The notes under the pieces are model-generated. The model worked only from the letters and a program-made list of their open reading frames with translations, made no database searches and was not told where the DNA came from. Position numbers and translations under genes: made by a program. Positions 22,399-31,657 of a DNA stretch of 52,747 nt are shown here, one piece after another. This DNA is from Rossellomorea vietnamensis. GTDB taxonomy: Bacteria; Bacillota; Bacilli; Bacillales; Bacillaceae_B. The DNA is taken from positions 2,473 through 55,219 of the forward strand of contig NZ_VTEI01000019.1 of the NCBI RefSeq assembly GCF_008180415.1, given 5' to 3'. Numbering within the stretch: the stretch's first letter is position 1; each line of letters starts with the position of its first letter.

Positions 22399-23493
22399 GT
22401 GCAAAATCAAAATAGTAAGTACAAAATGGTATTAGCCCTCTTTTTGATATTCATTGTACTTCTTACTGGATGCGATAAAAACACGACAGATGAGCAGATT
22501 TCTTCATCGAGAGAAGAAACAACCAGTGAAACTATCAACGAAAAACAGGATACGGTGAAAGAATCCGGTACAGAAGCAATAGAGGATACCGAGGGATCCA
22601 CAAAGGACAATATAGAGATAAGCTACACAGTGGACACAAAAATATGGGATGTCATTGATGAACCTGCCTTTGAAGAATACGGGAGACTGATTTTTCCCGC
22701 CGATAGGAGGATTGACACAAGTATGACTCTGGGTGAGGTCGGTAGCATCCTTACCTGGTACAACTATGTCAATCCAGATCGGACAGTCGAAATAGTAAAT
22801 TATATGAAAACCAAAGCAGAGGCAGGAGAACAGATTTTTTATGACATCTACACGGATGAAGAAAAAGAAGCTGATCCTGAAAAGGAAAATACCGGACTTT
22901 TCTTTTTTCGAGGGAATTCGGACGAGAAATTTGCCATTGTGAATGCCGGTGGCGGCTTTGTATATGTAGGAGGCATGCATGACAGCTTTCCGCATGCATT
23001 GGAATTATCGAAAAAGGGATATAATGCATTCGCATTGATTTACCGTCCGGGAGCGGAGACAGCCCGAGAGGATCTTGCACGAGCGATTGCTCTTATTCAT
23101 GAACATGAGGATGAACTAGAGGTGGACACGGTGGACTATTCCCTGTGGGGAGGCTCTGCTGGAGCGCGGATGGCCGCTTGGCTTGGATCATACGGAACAG
23201 CAGCCTTTGGAGAAGCAGAATACCCGAGACCTGGAGCGGTCATCATGCAATATACGGGACTTTCCGAGGTGAATGGAAATGAGCCGCCGACGTATGCAAA
23301 TGTGGGGACAAGCGACGGCATTGCAAGCTATCACACAATGGAGAGTCGTATTAATCAAATCAGTGCAAATGGAACTGACACAGAGATTGAAATATTTGAT
23401 GGACTTCCGCACGGGTTCGGACTTGGCGATGGGACAATTGCAGAAGGGTGGATAGATCATGCCGTCAAATTCTGGGAGAACCAGATGGACTGA
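22399..23493 (+). CDS. Secreted alpha/beta-hydrolase lipoprotein
   Basis: 364 aa. GTG start behind AGAGGTGG; lipoprotein signal MVLALFLIFIVLLTGC (Cys about residue 25) and a long acidic Ser/Thr/Glu linker to about residue 75. The catalytic part has the oxyanion element NAGGGFVYVGGMHDS, the nucleophile elbow WGGSAGARM, and His in GLPHGFGLG, so it is an esterase/lipase-like enzyme of the BD-FAE type. Third-position G/C is higher than in neighbouring genes, suggesting acquisition, perhaps from Clostridia (inference). The next hydrolase starts 13 bases later. Confidence 0.85.
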   Translation: MQNQNSKYKMVLALFLIFIVLLTGCDKNTTDEQISSSREETTSETINEKQDTVKESGTEAIEDTEGSTKDNIEISYTVDTKIWDVIDEPAFEEYGRLIFPADRRIDTSMTLGEVGSILTWYNYVNPDRTVEIVNYMKTKAEAGEQIFYDIYTDEEKEADPEKENTGLFFFRGNSDEKFAIVNAGGGFVYVGGMHDSFPHALELSKKGYNAFALIYRPGAETAREDLARAIALIHEHEDELEVDTVDYSLWGGSAGARMAAWLGSYGTAAFGEAEYPRPGAVIMQYTGLSEVNGNEPPTYANVGTSDGIASYHTMESRINQISANGTDTEIEIFDGLPHGFGLGDGTIAEGWIDHAVKFWENQMD

Positions 23494-23506
23494 GGAGGAA
23501 TGGAGA

Positions 23507-24562
23507 ATGAGAGGGAAAAGATTACTCGGAATTATGTTAGTACCGCTGTTTCTTATCGGGGTACTTGCCGCATGTAACAACCGGCAAGCTTCGGATGGTA
23601 CCTCTGTCTCTGAAGTAAAGGATAATACAGCGATTGAAATAGTACAGCAGGCAGATGTTGACATGAACAAAGGAAGCGGTGAGCATCCAGTTCCGCAGGA
23701 ACTGGATGCTATTCCGGGAGAGTATTACCAAGCGGCAAATCAGAAGGGAAACTTGTTGGAGCTTACCTACAGTACCTATGAATCGAAAACATATGAACAG
23801 AAAAGTAAGGAGTTAACAAAAAGGGCAATCGTATATCTGCCATATGGGTACTCTGAAGAAAATAAGTACAATATTCTTTATCTTATGCATGGCGGCTGGA
23901 GTAATGAAACAACGACCCTTGGCACTCCGGATAATCCGAATTCCTTTAAGAATGTCATTGATCATGCCATAGAAAATGGAGAGGTAGAACCGCTTATCAT
24001 TGTATGCCCTACATACAATAATGAAAGTCCTGAGGACAGTGCAGACTACACGTTGGCGTTTTATACTCTGACGGTCAATTATCATAATGAACTGATAATT
24101 GACCTGATTCCTGCTGTGGAAGGAACTTACTCGACTTATGCGGAAAGCACATCCCCTGAGGATATTAAGAATTCCAGAGACCACCGTGCATTTGGTGGAT
24201 TTTCGATGGGATCTGTTACCACATGGTACACCTTAGTGAATGGTCTGGACGAATTTAGATATTTCCTGCCTATGAGCGGTGCGATGGATTATGAGGACAA
24301 TGATGTAGATGCGGCAGTGACTGCCTCCGGTCACAGCCCGGATGATTACTTCATCTACGCGATTACTGGTACAGAGGACTTTGAATACGGAAATTTCACA
24401 AGTCAGATTGAAGGCATGCTTGGTATGTCGAGTGGGAATTTCATATTGGCCGATAATGAAGAATACGGAAATATTGCACTTCGTATTAAGGATGGATACT
24501 CACACGACGGACTTGCAGCAAAGGAATATACCTATAATGGCTTAATGTGGTTTTGGAACTAA
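23507..24562 (+). CDS. Secreted esterase (EstD/feruloyl esterase-like) lipoprotein
   Basis: 351 aa from ATG 23507, chosen because GAGGAGG (23493-23499) lies 7-8 bases upstream. Lipoprotein signal MRGKRLLGIMLVPLFLIG with LAAC. The core matches the esterase_phd/CE1 fold: KRAIVYLPYGYSEENKYNIL, LMHGGWSNET, nucleophile GGFSMGSVTTW, and His in DGYSHDGLAAKEYTYNGLMW. Such enzymes remove ester-linked groups from plant polysaccharides or related esters. Operon partner of the upstream hydrolase. Codon use differs from the local average in the same way as its partner. Confidence 0.85.
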   Translation: MRGKRLLGIMLVPLFLIGVLAACNNRQASDGTSVSEVKDNTAIEIVQQADVDMNKGSGEHPVPQELDAIPGEYYQAANQKGNLLELTYSTYESKTYEQKSKELTKRAIVYLPYGYSEENKYNILYLMHGGWSNETTTLGTPDNPNSFKNVIDHAIENGEVEPLIIVCPTYNNESPEDSADYTLAFYTLTVNYHNELIIDLIPAVEGTYSTYAESTSPEDIKNSRDHRAFGGFSMGSVTTWYTLVNGLDEFRYFLPMSGAMDYEDNDVDAAVTASGHSPDDYFIYAITGTEDFEYGNFTSQIEGMLGMSSGNFILADNEEYGNIALRIKDGYSHDGLAAKEYTYNGLMWFWN

Positions 24563-24749
24563 GGAGAAGATGCGCAAAGTGAAATATCAGCTTTAGAAAG
24601 TGATTTGAAGGTCAGTGCAGTAGGTCGTATGATTCTCTATGATTTTTAGAAAATTAGAATCTTTGATTGTTTAAGTATGGAGGTGCCTTTTCTATTATTT
24701 TTATCAAAGTAAATAGACCTCTTTATAATCTTCAGGGAATTGTTTAAGA

Positions 24750-25370
24750 CTAGAAACGTCTCCAGGAACAAGTAACTACATAGTTAATGAGAATGTCATC
24801 ACACAGTAGTTTCTGTAGCGTTCGAAGTTCAACCTTATCTTTATTGATATAGTTTACATTCCCTTGCTCATCGACTGTCTCAGCTTTTCCTTGTTGCAGT
24901 AGCAAAGATGCAATTGTGTGGCGCAAATGGTGCAACTTAAAGCGGTTTGGAGGTAGGCCAGCTTTTACAAGAACCTCTTTAAATATGACATTCATTCCTC
25001 GAGGGTTGATGGCTTGTCCGCGTGAATTAAGGAATACGGCTCGAGCGGATGATTCTGATGCTCCAGTAAAGAAGCTTTATACTTCTTTTATAGTGGAATC
25101 ATCATGGAGTGAAGGGGAAGGAGGTGTTCCTTTTCCCAATCAGTTCCTGCCGTCTCATTCCCGTGGTCCCCAGCAGTATTAACATCGCTTAATTTCGAAG
25201 CGAGAGGGGGCGCTCATCTTGTTCCAGGGAGCGTAAGAGCTTTTGAACTTCTTCCAGGTTCCTGTAAACCGGAAGCTTGCTATCCATCTTAGGTGATTGA
25301 ATGCTGACATGAAGTCAGATGACATTATTTTTTCTTTTAAGCAGAACTTCGAGAACGATTTCAAACTCGA
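24750..25370 (-). pseudogene. Ruined tyrosine integrase (XerS-like)
   Basis: Three pieces on the minus strand: KMDSKLPVYRNLEEVQKLLR followed by SLEQDERPLSLRN and a stop near 25190; then SFFTGASESSARAVFLNSRG and QAINPRGMNVIFKEVLVKAG; then FKLHHLRHTIASLLLQQGKA with the catalytic HxLRH and VELRTLQKLL, ending near 24750. The final His/Tyr box is destroyed and frames are broken. This fits the decayed integrase of an old genomic island next to the foreign-looking hydrolase pair. Confidence 0.65.
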
Positions 25371-26477
25371 GATCGGCGGATAGACCGACCGATGTTTACC
25401 ATGATGTTGAAGGGTCTGCTGCTGGATAAAGCGGCGCAGAAGGGAGGGATTCGAATCCTACAATAGCGTTGACCGCTTATGATCCTTCAGGAAGCTGTGA
25501 AAAAAGGTTAAATTGCTTTCATAACTGGAAAGGGTATTACTGGAGTAATTTTGTTCAACCTAGAGGTAGAGCAAAAATTCATGCAACTCATGCTGAATTC
25601 TATGAATTAAACGTCCAAATAATAATTATCTGGATGTACCAACAAATTCTATCTCATGAGAATTATCGGAACAACACCAGAATGTTATCCGGAAAAATTA
25701 TTGGGAACATGCTCGAAAATTTCTTCTTAATAACGTATATTATAGGAAGTTTGATCTCTGCCAAAATATTTATTTCGTCTCAATATTAATAGTATTCTTT
25801 GGTTATGAGACAAAATAACTTCATTTTACCTTGCTTCCTATAATATATGTTATGTAAACTAAGAAGAAATTCAGAGAGACCATAAATGATTACCCCTGGT
25901 TGCCATAACCTCTTCACTCTTTTTAAATTTCTCTATCACAGATCCGGCTCTGCCATATAAATTCATTGGTGCCTGCCAGATAAAAGTGTGTCTCATTATC
26001 TTTTAATACTTCTAGCTATAATTTCCTTAATAAATTCACGATATTTACTTTTTAACTATTAGGTTTAATTTCATAAAGCCATATAGAAATATTTCATTTT
26101 ATCGGCTCCTATTAATTAGAAAAAATGAACACTAAGTTTGCAGATCTGCTTTTCAACAAAAGAATTATTTACGAACAAGTGTTCTATGGTACGAAAAAAG
26201 GCACTTTAATGTATCAGAAAGCCTTGCTGTAAGATATTATTTCTATCTTGCTTTTCGGTTTAGTAATTCAGTAGAACCTGTCTCTACCGTCTCTTTGAGA
26301 CCAATTCAGCTCTGAATTTAGGGCGAACTGGTCTCTACAGCGCTCCTTGAAACCGACTAAGATCTGATAAAAAGTTTAACTGGTTGAGTAATTTCATAGT
26401 CCATTCCATATTCATTTCATGCCAGTTGGAATAATATTGTGTATTCAAAGCTGCCAAAACAGGTCCTTAGAAGCAGC
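25371..26477. other. About 1.1 kb with no supported gene
   Basis: A 106-codon open frame at 25469-25789 has no ribosome site, odd composition and no recognisable pattern, and I do not accept it as a gene. The stretch holds a hairpin near 25767-25815 (TCGTCTCA...TGAGACAAAA) and two related hairpins at about 26288-26396 (GAGACCAATTC...GAACTGGTCTC and a second, weaker one). Likely decayed island DNA. Confidence 0.5.
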
Positions 26478-26993
26478 TTAATAGTTATTTGATAATAAAT
26501 GCTGATATTTCTGTACTGTCATCCACTGCATATCCTTTGAAGCCATAGGCACAAACCCACCGTCGGAAGCTGTGATCAATTTGTTATACATCTTTTGAAA
26601 ATGAATGTCCTGGTAAGACATTTGAAGATGAATGTTTTTTACATTTTCATCTTTCATCATAGCTGCCGAATTAAAGTTGTTGGTTCCCATTGATTTTGCT
26701 GTAAAACTTCCTTCCAATGCGATGTTTTTTTCCCAAGGCTGTAATTCGCCTAGTGTTTCAGTAAAAAGGATTTCACTTATTTCAGGCAGCTGCACTTTAT
26801 GGATTCGATTGGGATCTATCAGGGAAATCATGACAGCAACATGGACTTGTAAAGTGTCTATATGGCTTTTCAGCACTCTTTTCAATAATGGGTTTTGAAC
26901 ATTTTGATAATAAGTCTGCAGTTTGAAAATGACTCCCTCATGGGCAGTCAGATGTTCAGCCATCAGGCCGAGATCGATAGCAGGCAGTTTCAT
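26478..26993 (-). CDS. Ferritin-like/spore-coat-like hypothetical protein
   Basis: 171 aa, all helical and soluble. The segments LGLMAEHLTAHEGVIFKLQT, LLKRVLKSHIDTLQVHVAVM and NIHLQMSYQDIHFQKMYNKL resemble the four-helix coat proteins of the CotF/ferritin-like group in Bacillus, but the match is only by pattern. GGGGGTGC precedes ATG 26993. The flavoprotein gene lies 58 bp upstream on the same strand, so the two may be cotranscribed. Function not established. Confidence 0.6.
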   Translation of the reverse strand: MKLPAIDLGLMAEHLTAHEGVIFKLQTYYQNVQNPLLKRVLKSHIDTLQVHVAVMISLIDPNRIHKVQLPEISEILFTETLGELQPWEKNIALEGSFTAKSMGTNNFNSAAMMKDENVKNIHLQMSYQDIHFQKMYNKLITASDGGFVPMASKDMQWMTVQKYQHLLSNNY

Positions 26994-27051
26994 TTCTGCA
27001 CCCCCTCATTATATAAAGGTATGCAGTAAATACGAGAAAGAAGCTTTTCTT

Positions 27052-28125
27052 CTAGTTTTTCAAAAGCTTTTTATTCTGAATCTGTCTCAAAGCCCAAGGT
27101 ATCTTACCGAATAACGGCCGGTTTCTGAATACAGCAACTCCCTGTTTATTTCCTAATTCTAAAAGAATTGGTATATGCAGCTCCTCAACCAACTCCCCTT
27201 CACCTGTATCCAGAAACCCTCTAATATTGGTAAATAATACATCTCCTTGTTTTCTGGAAGTATAGAGCGAATGGGTAAAAGGTTGATGTTCTTTTATAAC
27301 TGCGCCCTCACCTGCACCGAAGATGAATGGATACTCCTTTATCTGGAGGGTTTTCTCGATAGATAAATAACCGTTTTCATCGACAGGAAGCTTTGAAAGC
27401 TTAAAAAGATCCGGTGCTTTTGGTTTCTGTAACCAAAGCAGCTTATCAAAAGAGATTTCTTCTGAATTTAGAAAGATTTTATTTTCTTCCATTTTCTTAA
27501 TGGTTTCCCCTTCAAACAGAATAATCCCGCTTTCCCTGAGCCTATTGGCTATAGCTTCGGAAATGTTCTCTTTCATTTCAGGGAGCAGCCTGTTTTGGGC
27601 AATGACCGTGATGGGGTTGGGTAGATGCTGTTTTGTACGCCAGGCTTGCACAGATGATGCTATTTCAACAGCAGCAGCATTTTCCCCGATGATGACGGGA
27701 TTGTTAACTCCGCGGAAGGTTTTAACAGCAGTTGTGAATTGATAATTAGGTTTAATCGTATAAATATTTTCAGAAAGGGAAATTTTATCAGTTCCACTGG
27801 TCATTGAACCGATATTCAACGAGATGATGTCAAATTCCAGAATCTCTCCTTCTGCTGTCAATGCCAGCTTCTGTCCCGGATCTATTGAAAGTACAGCTCC
27901 CTCTTTCCATTTGACTCCTGCATCTTCTGCAAGTTTTTCCAAATCTGCTCTAATCCTCTTCTCTGCGTATCTATCTTCAGCATATCCTGGAAACAGTTCA
28001 GGAAAGTACTGATAGTTGGATGGTGATATCAGAGTTATGTCAACTTCCTTTAAGGGTTCTTCTTTTAATCTCTTTAGTACCTGTATATGAGAATGGCCCC
28101 CTCCGGCCAGTAAAAGCTTTTTCAT
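27052..28125 (-). CDS. FAD-dependent NAD(P)H dehydrogenase-like protein (NDH-2-like)
   Basis: 357 aa from ATG 28125; the 10 extra upstream codons are not supported by a ribosome site. The N-terminal dinucleotide fold is MKKLLLAGGGHSHIQVLKRL (GxGxxx-type with GGGHSH), followed by SNYQYFPELFPGYAED. A second nucleotide motif is VIIGENAAAVEIASSV, and the FAD end is FIFGAGEGAV. The GGGHSH opening is seen in selenide,water dikinase-linked and NDH-2-like flavoproteins. It probably passes electrons to quinone or another acceptor at the membrane. Confidence 0.82.
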   Translation of the reverse strand: MKKLLLAGGGHSHIQVLKRLKEEPLKEVDITLISPSNYQYFPELFPGYAEDRYAEKRIRADLEKLAEDAGVKWKEGAVLSIDPGQKLALTAEGEILEFDIISLNIGSMTSGTDKISLSENIYTIKPNYQFTTAVKTFRGVNNPVIIGENAAAVEIASSVQAWRTKQHLPNPITVIAQNRLLPEMKENISEAIANRLRESGIILFEGETIKKMEENKIFLNSEEISFDKLLWLQKPKAPDLFKLSKLPVDENGYLSIEKTLQIKEYPFIFGAGEGAVIKEHQPFTHSLYTSRKQGDVLFTNIRGFLDTGEGELVEELHIPILLELGNKQGVAVFRNRPLFGKIPWALRQIQNKKLLKN

Positions 28126-28216
28126 TATGTACCAACCTTTCTTGTTATGTCGCACTGATAAGTTTACAGGTATTTCTGCTTAATAAACAACCGTTAATAT
28201 CTGAGGTGATCAATTG

Positions 28217-28252
28217 AAAAAAAACAGCAGCCCTCTTCAGGCTGCTGTTTTT
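28217..28252 (-). terminator. Terminator of spoVIF
   Basis: AAAACAGCAGCC and GGCTGCTGTTTTT form a 12-bp stem around CTCTTCA; the minus strand continues with a T-run. It lies 4 bases from the spoVIF stop. Confidence 0.85.
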
Positions 28253-28255
28253 GTA

Positions 28256-28501
28256 TTATTTCTTCTTATTCATCATCTTCTGTATTTCATTCATATCCTT
28301 AGGTACTTTCCCGCTTGTGATCGCCTTAACGAGCATCTCTTCTTTTTCTCTTGAAACCGGCTTGCCTGCCAGAGATGAGACTTTTTTAATCATGGTTCTG
28401 ACTTGTTTTTCATCTTTGAAGTTCGTGTTTTGGAATGACTGAGCAAGCTTCATAATGTCGTCCATTTTGACACCTGTCTTCTTTTCAAAGTTTCCGAACA
28501 T
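28256..28501 (-). CDS. spoVIF: Stage VI sporulation protein F
   Basis: 81 aa. The sequence follows the SpoVIF pattern: FGNFEKKTGVKMDDIMKLAQ, NFKDEKQVRTMIKKVSSLAG, KPVSREKEEMLVKAI and a lysine-rich end (MMNKKK). In Bacillus subtilis this protein is needed for proper coat assembly and resistance late in sporulation. GAGAGGAGGA precedes the ATG. Single-gene unit. Good evidence that the organism forms endospores. Confidence 0.9.
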   Translation of the reverse strand: MFGNFEKKTGVKMDDIMKLAQSFQNTNFKDEKQVRTMIKKVSSLAGKPVSREKEEMLVKAITSGKVPKDMNEIQKMMNKKK

Positions 28502-28671
28502 AATGGTCCTCCTCTCAAAGAGTTTCTCAATGCATCTTATGTATAAGGAGTATGCCTTGTATCAACGGACGTCCCGGGTGTTGGAAATTTGAGATTTTTA
28601 TAGGCTGCCGAACAAGCCGTGAAGGGATTGTCTGCATAGTCTGTAGCATAAGAAGAAAAGGAGGAAATGAG

Positions 28672-28956
28672 ATGTATCCGCCTGAAAGAATCCGCAGGAA
28701 ACCCAAGGGGTTCTGTGTTTTTCCTGGTTACCGTTATTGCGGTCCAGGGTGCAGCGGACCTGGTGCTCCTGTCAATGCGGTTGATGCCGCCTGCAAGGCT
28801 CACGATGAATGTTATAGAAGATATGGTCCCTCCTGCCGCTGTGATCAGTTATTTATGGAGAGGCTGCAGGCCAGAATGCATGCGAATACTCCAGAGGCAC
28901 GGCATGCAAGAATTATGCACGGTTATATGAAGCTTAAAACAATGTTTTCTTGCTGA
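28672..28956 (+). CDS. Small phospholipase A2-like (parvovirus VP1-like) protein
   Basis: 94 aa from ATG 28672 with AAAAGGAGGA upstream. GYRYCGPGCSGPGAPVNAVD resembles the calcium-binding loop, and DAACKAHDECY is the HD catalytic motif of phospholipase A2-like domains, including the parvovirus VP1 unique region. Eight cysteines could form disulfides. It has no signal peptide, so it may be released at lysis or loaded into spores. A longer open frame to 28552 lacks a ribosome site. Confidence 0.8.
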   Translation: MYPPERIRRKPKGFCVFPGYRYCGPGCSGPGAPVNAVDAACKAHDECYRRYGPSCRCDQLFMERLQARMHANTPEARHARIMHGYMKLKTMFSC

Positions 28957-28957
28957 A

Positions 28958-29000
28958 AAAAAAGAACCGGTTCCCCATAGTGGAGTTCCGGTTTCTTCTT
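28958..29000. terminator. Bidirectional terminator between PLA2-like and permease genes
   Basis: AAAGAACCGGTTCC and GGAGTTCCGGTTTCTT pair imperfectly around CCATAGT, with A- and T-runs on the two sides. Both flanking genes converge on it. Confidence 0.7.
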
Positions 29001-29002
29001 TG

Positions 29003-30361
29003 TTAGTTAGTCTGTGAAAGGCTCTCTTGCTGCCAGGCACTTTCTAATTGCTTGTGATAATCAAACTGTTTGTTCTTCCCTTGTATTCTTCCTAAAAGGA
29101 AGATGACCACTCCGACTGCAGACCAGATCAGTAAAAGCTTGAAGACGGAGAAAATCAGGGTGTAGCTGAAGAATACCAGTACACTTAAAGAAAAGACTCC
29201 GCAGCAGATAATCAAAGGCAGCTTTGGTTTGATCAATGCACTTTGGAATAATGCCGGCCTGACGAACGGCAGTGCAATCATTGCAATGGCATGGCCGATG
29301 TACATCAGGAACATCCCTTGCAAAGATACGTTTAAAAGGTAATCCAGCGTTCTTGTCCATATAAGGCCCAGGACAATAACTGTATTGATTGTGATCGCTA
29401 TATGAGGTGTGTTAAAGCGTTTATTCACTTTGGCAATTCCAACCGGGATTACCCGGTCTTCCGCAAAGGCGAATAGAATCCTTGAAACGACCATCACCAA
29501 GGAATTCAGCGTTGTCGCAAAGGCCATTATGATGCCGACCATGACAATCCATTCCCCTCCTGCAGGCAGGTATACTGAAGCCACATCAAACATGGCGCTT
29601 TGAGATTGAGCGAGCTGATCGTATGGAATAACACCAAATGCTACGATGGAAATCAAGAAATAAATGATAACTGTTGCGAATGATCCTATCAGCATCGTTC
29701 TTGGCATGGCTTTCTGCGGATTCTTCATTTCCCCGCCGGCCTGAGCCAGCTGCTCGAACCCAAAGTAAGCAAAGAAAAGGGATGGGAGGATGGCTATAAA
29801 CCCACTCACTCCATTTGGCAGCATAGGTGAAAAGTTTTCTGTTTCAATGAAGAATACTCCAGGTACTACCAGGACAAGGATGGCGATGAAAAGCACGGCT
29901 GACATGACAAGCTGTACAACACCGAACCATTTAACCCCTACAATATTCAAAAGGTAAAATACAAGCAGCAGAACAGTTGCTAAGATGGCAGTGTTACCAG
30001 CTCCTATTACACTTGAAAGGTAGTCGCCGAATGAAATCGCCATGATGGCCATTACGCCAAGTAGAGCAATGTACTGAAACCACATGAACAGGAATCCGGC
30101 AAAGTAGTTATTGAAGGTCCGGCTGATATGAACGTATGCACCGCCAGGACTGTTCCCAAGCGGAGTGCTCATAAAAATCAAGTAAGCGAGTGCTGAACAC
30201 AATAGTACTGGTAAGAGTACTACATAGCCAAAAGGCACTGAAGGACCAGCTTGTGCTCCCGCTTCACCTGTTACTACAAATATTCCGGAGCCGACCATGC
30301 CGCCGATCATCAAAGCGTAACCGTGCCATTTTCCTAATTCTCGTTTTAATCCATTTTTCAT
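29003..30361 (-). CDS. APC-family amino acid permease
   Basis: 452 aa with about 12 hydrophobic helices. The first helix carries MIGGMVGSGIFVVTGEAG, the APC signature (substrate-binding GxGIF), and AYVHISRTFNN follows. Helix 6 region FFAYFGFEQLAQAGGEMKNP is typical. Probably amino acid uptake by proton symport. It overlaps the double nitroreductase gene by four bases, so the pair is cotranscribed and lies under the T-box leader at 31658; the transported amino acid is probably the one sensed by that T-box. Confidence 0.9.
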   Translation of the reverse strand: MKNGLKRELGKWHGYALMIGGMVGSGIFVVTGEAGAQAGPSVPFGYVVLLPVLLCSALAYLIFMSTPLGNSPGGAYVHISRTFNNYFAGFLFMWFQYIALLGVMAIMAISFGDYLSSVIGAGNTAILATVLLLVFYLLNIVGVKWFGVVQLVMSAVLFIAILVLVVPGVFFIETENFSPMLPNGVSGFIAILPSLFFAYFGFEQLAQAGGEMKNPQKAMPRTMLIGSFATVIIYFLISIVAFGVIPYDQLAQSQSAMFDVASVYLPAGGEWIVMVGIIMAFATTLNSLVMVVSRILFAFAEDRVIPVGIAKVNKRFNTPHIAITINTVIVLGLIWTRTLDYLLNVSLQGMFLMYIGHAIAMIALPFVRPALFQSALIKPKLPLIICCGVFSLSVLVFFSYTLIFSVFKLLLIWSAVGVVIFLLGRIQGKNKQFDYHKQLESAWQQESLSQTN

Positions 30362-31629
30362 GATGGTTCACCTTCGCTTTCTGTAAAAGTTGTTAAAATG
30401 TCTCTCAGTGGTTTCTTGTTTATATTCGGCACCTGACACTGGTCAGCTGGATATCCGACTGGAATCACTACAATGGGCACTTCGTTTTTTGGCCTATGGA
30501 GAAGGTCCCGCAGGAACATCATCGGACTCGGTGTATGGGTCAGCATACACAGGTTGGCATGATGGAGGGCACTCATTAGGATGCCGGTATTGACACCTGA
30601 TGAAACAATCGGACGGTTTTTATCCCAGTATGATAAATCATGATCTATATCGTTATTGACTTTAAACCCGATGATAAGGTATGGCGCATCTGTAAGATGG
30701 GCTTTTTCCCAGTTTGTGCCGAGCGGCTTTAGTACATCTCTCCACTCATTAGTTATTTTCTCTTCATAAAATTTCTTTTCCTCTTCTTCCGCCTTTTCCC
30801 TTATCAGTGCTTTCGTTTCCTCATTGGATATAACAGCAAACCTATAGGAATCAGAGAATGGACTGGAGTACAGGGCCCCGAATGATTTTGTAAAAAGAGG
30901 AGCGGGAATCTCTTCTTGAGAAAAGTCCCTTATATTCCTCCGCTTTTTAATGCTGTTATAGTAATCTGCTGAGGAAAGAGCTGGACCAGATTTATGGGAT
31001 GGCACTGCTGATATCTCGAACTCTCTGGATTCTTCTTTAAAATCAAAGGACACAAAATCTTGCAGATTATGATGCTTTTTATCTTCCCATTCGTCTGCTA
31101 TCCCTATGGAAAAAACCATAAAGGGTTCTTCTTTTTCAGAACGCTGGAGAATGGATGACAATAATTTGACGGGTTTGTGCAAGTTATAATGAAGCCCCGC
31201 TTGATTTAATGCTGTTATGAAGAAACCTCCGCAAATCCCAACAGATTCATTTGGGTAATAGTGCTTTACCTTAACCGTCTTCCCAGAAACATCCTTCTCC
31301 TGTCCATACTTCTGTTTCAGTAACACAACAATATAGGGTGCTTGTACCAGCGTTGGGGTTTCACTCCTGACTTCGTTTATTATCTGAGTTTTTACTTTTG
31401 GGTCGGAAACCAATACAAACGACCAGGGCTGCTGATTGGCGCCTGATGGAGAGGTGCCTGCTGCCTTTATAGCATTTTTGATAATCTCTATAGGTATTTC
31501 TGATTTTGAGAATGACTTTACTTCTCTTCTAAAGTGAAGCCGGCTTAAGAAGTTATCTAAGCATGCGTGTTGTTCTGCTCTGCTCATTCTATGAAATTCT
31601 AATGGGATTTTCTCTTTTACTACTGCCAT
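30358..31629 (-). CDS. Tandem double-domain nitroreductase-family protein
   Basis: 423 aa from ATG 31629 (AGGGGGCAGG upstream). It has two complete FMN-nitroreductase domains in one chain. Domain 1 (about 20-210): FRREVKSFSKSEIP, AAGTSPSGANQQPWSFVLVS, HYYPNESVGICGGFFITALN. Domain 2 (about 220-415): IKKRRNIRDFSQEEIP, EEEEKKFYEEKITNEWRDVL, THTPSPMMFLRDLLHRP, VIPVGYPADQCQVPNI. Normal members are about 200-230 aa homodimers with FMN at the interface, like iodotyrosine deiodinase. The two halves have diverged in complementary ways, so it could be a fused heterodimer. Cotranscribed with the permease under a T-box. Confidence 0.88.
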   Translation of the reverse strand: MAVVKEKIPLEFHRMSRAEQHACLDNFLSRLHFRREVKSFSKSEIPIEIIKNAIKAAGTSPSGANQQPWSFVLVSDPKVKTQIINEVRSETPTLVQAPYIVVLLKQKYGQEKDVSGKTVKVKHYYPNESVGICGGFFITALNQAGLHYNLHKPVKLLSSILQRSEKEEPFMVFSIGIADEWEDKKHHNLQDFVSFDFKEESREFEISAVPSHKSGPALSSADYYNSIKKRRNIRDFSQEEIPAPLFTKSFGALYSSPFSDSYRFAVISNEETKALIREKAEEEEKKFYEEKITNEWRDVLKPLGTNWEKAHLTDAPYLIIGFKVNNDIDHDLSYWDKNRPIVSSGVNTGILMSALHHANLCMLTHTPSPMMFLRDLLHRPKNEVPIVVIPVGYPADQCQVPNINKKPLRDILTTFTESEGEPS

Positions 31630-31657
31630 TTTCCTGCCCCCTTTTAAAAAAGAATAC

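Noticed and set aside
25436..25462. tRNA-like T-loop (GGATTCGAATCC) that might mark a tRNA attachment site next to the integrase remnant
   Set aside because: No matching anticodon arm, D-arm or acceptor stem could be found around it, and the T-stem does not pair to five bases.
25469..25789. 106-codon open frame
   Set aside because: No ribosome site, composition unlike local genes, no pattern; the region looks decayed.
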